Shown: one piece after another, positions 5,607 to 8,754 of the stretch
How positions within the stretch are numbered: position 1 is the stretch's first letter
Layout: the number at the start of each line of letters is the position of its first letter
From: Acetobacteraceae bacterium
Lineage (GTDB): Bacteria > Pseudomonadota > Alphaproteobacteria > Acetobacterales > Acetobacteraceae
Reading direction: 5' to 3'
DNA length: 8,754 nucleotides
Assembly: GCA_947478535.1 (NCBI GenBank)
Contig: CANJXD010000223.1
Span: forward strand, 1 to 8,754
Position numbers and translations under genes: made by a program
Notes under the pieces: generated by a model
Told to the model about the DNA's origin: nothing
The model's input: only the letters and a program-made list of their open reading frames with translations
Databases searched by the model: none

Positions 5607-6888
5607 AGCGGTAGCGACGCAGGATGCGCTCGGCCTCGGCCTGCGCGTCATTCATCGCCGGCTGCGCCTGCTTGCGGCCGAGCAGCGCCGCCTGGAGGTT
5701 GTCGTTCAGCGCCTTGGTCACGCGCTGATTGTCATGCGTCGAAAGCTCCGCCACGGCATGCGGAAGCTGGTCCCGCGCCACGGCGGCGGCGGGGAAGCCG
5801 GCGACATAGGCCTTCATCGCCGGCGTCTCGAAGGCGGCGGCGGTGACGGCGACGTAGCCTGTCTCGATCCCCCAATGGGCGGCGCGTTCCGGCGTCGTCA
5901 GGAAGCGGGCGAAGCGCACGGCGCCCTCGCGCTGGGCCGGGTTGGCCGACTTGAACAGATAGAGGTTGCCACCGCCCGTCGGGCTGCCGAGCTTCACGCC
6001 GCCGGGCAGCATGCCGACGCCGAAGGGGAAGCGCGCATTGGCGCGGACATTCGTCAGGTTGCCCGTGGTGGTCCACATCATCGCGACCTTGCGCTCGAAG
6101 AAGTCACGCGGCGTGGTGCCCCATTCGACGATGCCGCTGGGGTGGACGCGGTGCTTCTGCGACAGGTCCATCCAGTATTGCAGCGCCTCCGCCACCTTCG
6201 GGTCATTGAAGAAGGTGCGGTTGCCCTCGGGGTTCATCAGGCGGACGTCGTTCTGCGTCGTCAGCCCCTGGAACAGCCAATAGGGGAAGCCGGAGGAGGG
6301 GATCTGGATGCCCCATTGCGTCGTGTTGTCGCCCTCCCGCTTCGTCAGGCGCTGCGCGAAGGAAAGCTGTTCGGCCCAATTGGTCGGCGGGCGTTCCGGG
6401 TCCAGCCCGGCGGCGGCGAACAATTCCTTGTTCCAGTAGGTGACGATGGTCGAACGCTGGAAGGGAATACCCCAGGTCTTGCCACCCGTGCGGCTGTTCT
6501 CGAGGAAGCCGGGGTAGAAGCCATCGAGCCAGGGCCGGTCGACGCCCGACAGGTCATCCCACGCCAGGATCGCGTCCTCATCGATCAGGGTGAAGATGTC
6601 CACCGCCAGCAGGCAGGCAACCTGCGGGGCATCGCCGCCGCGCATCGCCGTCAGCGTCTTGGTCAGCGTGTCCTGGTAGGAACCGGCATAGATCGGCTTG
6701 ATGCGGAAGCGCGGATTTTCGCGCGCGAATTCCTCGCAATAGCCGTCGATGAGGCGCGGGATCGGGCCGCCCACGGCGATCGGGTAGTTGAAGACGATTT
6801 CCGTCGGTGCCTGCGCGTGCACGGCGGGGGCGGCGAGCATCGGGGCGGCGGCCAATGCGCCGAGTGCGCCGCGGCGGGTGATGGTCAT
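5605..6888 (-). CDS. Periplasmic solute-binding protein, UgpB-like
   Basis: This 427-residue extracellular binding protein, close to the length of E. coli UgpB, should capture solute in the periplasm and deliver it to the two permeases. The N-terminus MTITRRGALGALAAAPMLAA has a twin-arginine-like pair followed by a hydrophobic stretch, with a likely cut after VHA (residue 25). Stretches that line up with UgpB from memory are IPFQRSTIVTYWNKELF (141-157), AMMWTTTGNLTNVR (269-282) with FGVGMLPGG (289-297), GGGNLYLF (305-312), and AAHWGIETGYVAVTAAAF (336-353). UgpB binds sn-glycerol-3-phosphate and its diesters, so such a ligand is plausible, but related CUT1 binding proteins take sugars. The start is fixed by a near-perfect AGGAGG site. 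The gene follows the ATPase by 32 bp and precedes the first permease by 10 bp. Confidence 0.92.
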   Translation of the reverse strand: MTITRRGALGALAAAPMLAAPAVHAQAPTEIVFNYPIAVGGPIPRLIDGYCEEFARENPRFRIKPIYAGSYQDTLTKTLTAMRGGDAPQVACLLAVDIFTLIDEDAILAWDDLSGVDRPWLDGFYPGFLENSRTGGKTWGIPFQRSTIVTYWNKELFAAAGLDPERPPTNWAEQLSFAQRLTKREGDNTTQWGIQIPSSGFPYWLFQGLTTQNDVRLMNPEGNRTFFNDPKVAEALQYWMDLSQKHRVHPSGIVEWGTTPRDFFERKVAMMWTTTGNLTNVRANARFPFGVGMLPGGVKLGSPTGGGNLYLFKSANPAQREGAVRFARFLTTPERAAHWGIETGYVAVTAAAFETPAMKAYVAGFPAAAVARDQLPHAVAELSTHDNQRVTKALNDNLQAALLGRKQAQPAMNDAQAEAERILRRYR

Positions 6889-6896
6889 GCGAAATC

Positions 6897-6902
6897 CTCC
6901 TC
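6897..6902 (-). promoter_or_regulatory. Strong Shine-Dalgarno site of the binding protein
   Basis: AGGAGG on the minus strand ends eight bases before the ATG at 6888. It is the best ribosome site in the window. This fits the common need for binding protein in excess over the membrane subunits of an ABC importer. That interpretation is inference; the motif is seen directly. Confidence 0.75.
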
Positions 6903-6920
6903 TGTTGTTTCAGTGGTTGG

Positions 6921-8045
6921 TCAGGCGAAGGCGGGTTCCGGCAGGCGCCGGCCCGTGGTGGCGTCGAACAGATGCAGCGCGGGCGGCAGGCGCAGGCGCA
7001 GCGCGGTGCCGGGGGGCAGGGCATGGTGGCCCTGGATGCGGGCCTGAAGGGTCTCCGCCCCATCCCCCACCGCGCAGGCGAGCACGGTCTCCGCGCCCAG
7101 GAACTCGGCGGCGAGGACGCGGACGGGAAGGCCGGGCCCATCGGTCAGCGCCACCTCCTCCGGCCGCAGGCCGAGCCTGGTGCCGGCGGCCCCCGGCGGT
7201 GCCACGACGATGCCGGGCGCGCCGGCGATCTCCGCACCGCCCGCGCCGGGCACGAGGCGCAGCAGGGACATCGGCGGCGTGCCGATGAAGGAGGCCGCGA
7301 AGGTGGAAGCGGGGCGGGCATAGAGCGCGGGCGGCGTGGCGTCCTGCTCCACCTGGCCGTCCCGCAGCAGCACGACCTGGTCGGCCATGCTCATGGCTTC
7401 CGCCTGGTCATGCGTGACATAGATCATGGTGATGCCGAGCCGCTGTTGCAGGGCGCGGATTTCCCGCCGCATTTCGGTCCGCAGCTTGGCATCGAGGTTC
7501 GAGAGCGGTTCGTCCATCAGGCAGATCGGCGCCTGCGCCACGACGGCGCGGGCGAGCGCCACGCGCTGCTGCTGCCCGCCGGAAAGCTGGGAAGGGCGGC
7601 GCGCCAGCAGCGCGGTCAGACCCAGCATCTCCGCCGCCTCGGCCAGCCTTGCCTCCCGTTCCGCCTTCGCGACATGGCGGGCACGCAGGCCGAAGACGAT
7701 GTTCTCCGCCACGTTGAGATGCGGGAACAGGGCGTAGGACTGAAACACCATGGCGATGCCGCGCGCGGCCGGCGGCAGGGCGGTGACATCACGCCCATCG
7801 ATGAAAAGCCGCCCTTCCGTTGGTGCTTCCAGCCCGGCAATCACCCGCAGCAGGGTGGATTTGCCGCAGCCCGAAGGCCCGAGCAGCACCAGGAAGCTGC
7901 CCGGCGCAGCGGACAGGCTGACACCGCCGGCATCGCCCCTGGTGGGACCACCTTCGTTGGGACCACCAAGAGCCCGGGTTTCCCCGAAGGTCTTGCCGAT
8001 GCCCTCAAGGCGGATTTCACCGCGCGGACCATTCAGGACGGGCAT
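6921..8045 (-). CDS. ABC importer ATPase, UgpC/MalK type
   Basis: This ATPase of about 374 residues drives the importer. Numbered from the GTG alternative at 8051 (two residues longer), Walker A is GPSGCGKST (58-66), the Q-loop is VFQSYALFPH (Q104), the signature is LSGGQQQR (156-163), Walker B is CLMDEP (177-182) followed by SNLDAKL, and the switch His is H214 in VTHDQAEAM. The C-terminal third is a TOBE-type regulatory domain with GLRPEEVAL and, near the end, LHLFDATTGRRL, which matches the UgpC ending. Between the A-loop region (KTFGETRAL) and VSLSAAPGSF there are about 14 extra residues compared with MalK/UgpC, rich in Gly and containing GGPNE then GGPTR. It is the first gene of the operon; ATG at 8045 is chosen because neither candidate has a clear ribosome site. 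All catalytic residues are present. The symbol is withheld because the substrate is not proven. Confidence 0.92.
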   Translation of the reverse strand: MPVLNGPRGEIRLEGIGKTFGETRALGGPNEGGPTRGDAGGVSLSAAPGSFLVLLGPSGCGKSTLLRVIAGLEAPTEGRLFIDGRDVTALPPAARGIAMVFQSYALFPHLNVAENIVFGLRARHVAKAEREARLAEAAEMLGLTALLARRPSQLSGGQQQRVALARAVVAQAPICLMDEPLSNLDAKLRTEMRREIRALQQRLGITMIYVTHDQAEAMSMADQVVLLRDGQVEQDATPPALYARPASTFAASFIGTPPMSLLRLVPGAGGAEIAGAPGIVVAPPGAAGTRLGLRPEEVALTDGPGLPVRVLAAEFLGAETVLACAVGDGAETLQARIQGHHALPPGTALRLRLPPALHLFDATTGRRLPEPAFA

Positions 8046-8309
8046 CGACACCAGGCGAAAGTTGCGGGGAATGGCGCGGAGAATAGGCGAAAATCCTGCC
8101 CCCGCGCCAGCCGCCCCCGGTCATTGTCGCCGATCCTTCACGGGGTTGCGGGCGCTGCTGGCGCGTCAGGCGATCGGCCCGCGATGTCATCCTCCCCGGC
8201 GCTGCGGGTTCGTCCGGGAGCCGGCGCGCCGGCTCCCGCTTTGATCCGCATCAACGATGTGGAAAGCGTCCTCACATAGTCTGGGATGCACGCTATCGGA
8301 GTTCCCGGA
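8046..8309. promoter_or_regulatory. Divergent spacer between the importer operon and a small membrane gene
   Basis: About 264 bp without a supported gene. It must contain the promoter of the minus-strand importer operon and that of the plus-strand membrane gene. A possible minus-strand -10 box, TATTCT, lies at 8085-8080, about 35 bp before the ATPase start, but I see no good -35, so this is weak. The main landmark is a perfect 24-bp palindrome at 8215-8238. A GGAG site at 8299-8302 serves the membrane gene. Confidence 0.45.
8215..8238. repeat. Perfect 24-bp GC-rich palindrome
   Basis: The half-site CGGGAGCCGGCG (8215-8226) is followed immediately by its exact reverse complement CGCCGGCTCCCG (8227-8238). 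As RNA it could form a stem of about ten pairs around a tiny loop; as DNA it could be a dimer-binding operator. It lies between divergent genes, so it is not placed to terminate either of them, and the following CTTTG is too short for a classical terminator tail. The palindrome is certain; its role is open. Confidence 0.75.
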
Positions 8310-8696
8310 ATGACCTTCGCGATGCACGCCTGGAGGAGATGGCCTGCGGCAGTGCGGCTCTTCATCGGCCATGGGGCGGTGGGATTTGCGCTGGGCAGCC
8401 TGATGATCGCAGCCCTGCTGCTGGCCGATCCCGGCGGCGTCGCGACGGTGCTGCGGCACGCCGCGGGCCATCCCGGGCCGATGCTGCTGCTGTGGTTCTT
8501 CCTGAGCCTTACGCTTGGCGTCGTGCAGACAGCGGCGGCAGTGATGCTGATGGGCTATCCCGAGCCACCGCCGCGCCCGCCAGGTGGCAAGCTGGCTCCG
8601 ATCGTCTTGAGCTGCACCCGTTTTCTCTGGACACCCATTTGTCCGAGGAGAGACCGGAACGATGATGTCCAGTATGAAAAAGATCGATCATTCTGA
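8310..8696 (+). CDS. Small two-helix membrane protein, function unknown
   Basis: This protein of about 128 residues has two clear hydrophobic helices: roughly from LFIGHGAVGF to IAALLLAD, and from MLLLWFFLSLTLG to AAAVMLMG. Between them is a short loop (PGGVATVLRHAAGHPGP). An Arg/Trp-rich N-terminus (HAWRRWPAAVR) suggests an amphipathic start on the cytoplasmic side. I do not recognise a named family. ATG 8310 is preferred because GGAG lies eight bases upstream; ATG 8286 in the same frame would add eight residues and lacks a good site. The C-terminal 45 or so residues after MGYPEPPPRPPGGKLAP are polar, come from AT-richer DNA, and look unlike the rest, so the natural end may differ if an indel is present. 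The frame runs past the start of the next gene (8662), overlapping it by about 35 bp. It is divergent from the importer operon. Confidence 0.55.
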   Translation: MTFAMHAWRRWPAAVRLFIGHGAVGFALGSLMIAALLLADPGGVATVLRHAAGHPGPMLLLWFFLSLTLGVVQTAAAVMLMGYPEPPPRPPGGKLAPIVLSCTRFLWTPICPRRDRNDDVQYEKDRSF

Positions 8697-8754
8697 CGCT
8701 GCTGATGGGCCTGTGGTCAGCGAGGGCGGGCGTAGCCCGTCCACGCTGTCCACA
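8662..8754 (+). CDS. Start of a further gene, cut by the window edge, frame uncertain
   Basis: GAGGAG at 8645-8650 precedes tandem ATG codons at 8662 and 8665 and another at 8674. The frame is open to the window end and begins MMSSMKKIDHSDAAD, which has no recognisable motif. The +1 frame after the A5 run (8677-8681) reads instead like a secretion signal: KRSIILTLLMGLWSARAG. That frame has a TGA at 8675-8677 and no own start codon upstream. Removing one A would join MMSSM to this signal peptide. So this is either a small soluble protein start or an exported protein broken by an indel. The window is too short to decide. Confidence 0.3.
   Translation, partial: MMSSMKKIDHSDAADGPVVSEGGRSPSTLST

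Noticed and set aside
5595..5651. Longer N-terminus for the first permease, starting at 5651
   Set aside because: The extra 19 residues are Arg/Ser-rich and overlap the binding-protein gene; the GAGGA site and the conserved start favour 5594.
5524..7047. Long plus-strand open frame opposite the binding-protein gene
   Set aside because: It is the antisense shadow of a well-supported UgpB-like gene; composition is Arg/Gly/His-rich and no motif is visible.
8190..8225. tRNA-like T-arm around GGGTTCG
   Set aside because: The loop does not fit TTCRA, no acceptor or anticodon stem can be built around it, and the 24-bp palindrome takes up the adjacent sequence.
6972..8279. Long plus-strand open frame opposite the ATPase gene
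   Set aside because: The opposite strand carries all ABC ATPase motifs; this frame has none and no ribosome site.

Overview
The window is GC-rich, densely coded DNA that most resembles an alphaproteobacterium. An Acetobacteraceae/Rhodospirillales-type genome is a reasonable guess, but this is inferred from base composition and gene content (an SdhAF4/DUF1674 protein beside HtpX, a Ugp-like ABC importer), not proven. It holds eight well-supported or likely genes, a cut-off gene at each end, and several structured intergenic regions.

Layout, left to right. Positions 1-87 are the C-terminus of a membrane protein. It converges on htpX (116-1117, minus), a membrane zinc protease of family M48. 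A short divergent spacer with a 12-bp palindrome leads to a small SdhAF4-family gene (1203-1409, plus), a succinate dehydrogenase flavinylation/assembly factor. The next 395 bp (1410-1804) lie between convergent genes and appear non-coding. They contain a degenerate tandem repeat of about 111 bp and a very dense cluster of GANTC sites. After this come an MFS transporter (1805-2968, minus), a divergent GC-rich spacer, and a stand-alone EAL-domain c-di-GMP phosphodiesterase (3180-3893, plus).

The right half is one minus-strand operon for a Ugp-type ABC importer. Transcription runs right to left through the ATPase (8045-6921), the periplasmic binding protein with a twin-arginine-like signal (6888-5605), and the two permeases (5594-4719 and 4722-3910). 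The spacings are 32 bp, 10 bp and a 4-bp overlap, so the four proteins should be co-expressed as one importer. The binding protein and ATPase resemble E. coli UgpB and UgpC, so glycerol-3-phosphate or a glycerophosphodiester is a plausible substrate, but no catabolic gene is present to confirm it. Divergent from this operon, across a spacer with a perfect 24-bp palindrome, is a small two-helix membrane protein (8310-8696). The window ends in the start of another gene whose reading frame may be disturbed at a run of five A's.

I see no RNA gene, insertion sequence, prophage or CRISPR array, and no complete new multi-gene system. The most unusual signal is the GANTC-rich tandem repeat at 1440-1754. 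GANTC is the target of the alphaproteobacterial methyltransferase CcrM, so an epigenetic or chromosome-biology role is possible but unproven.
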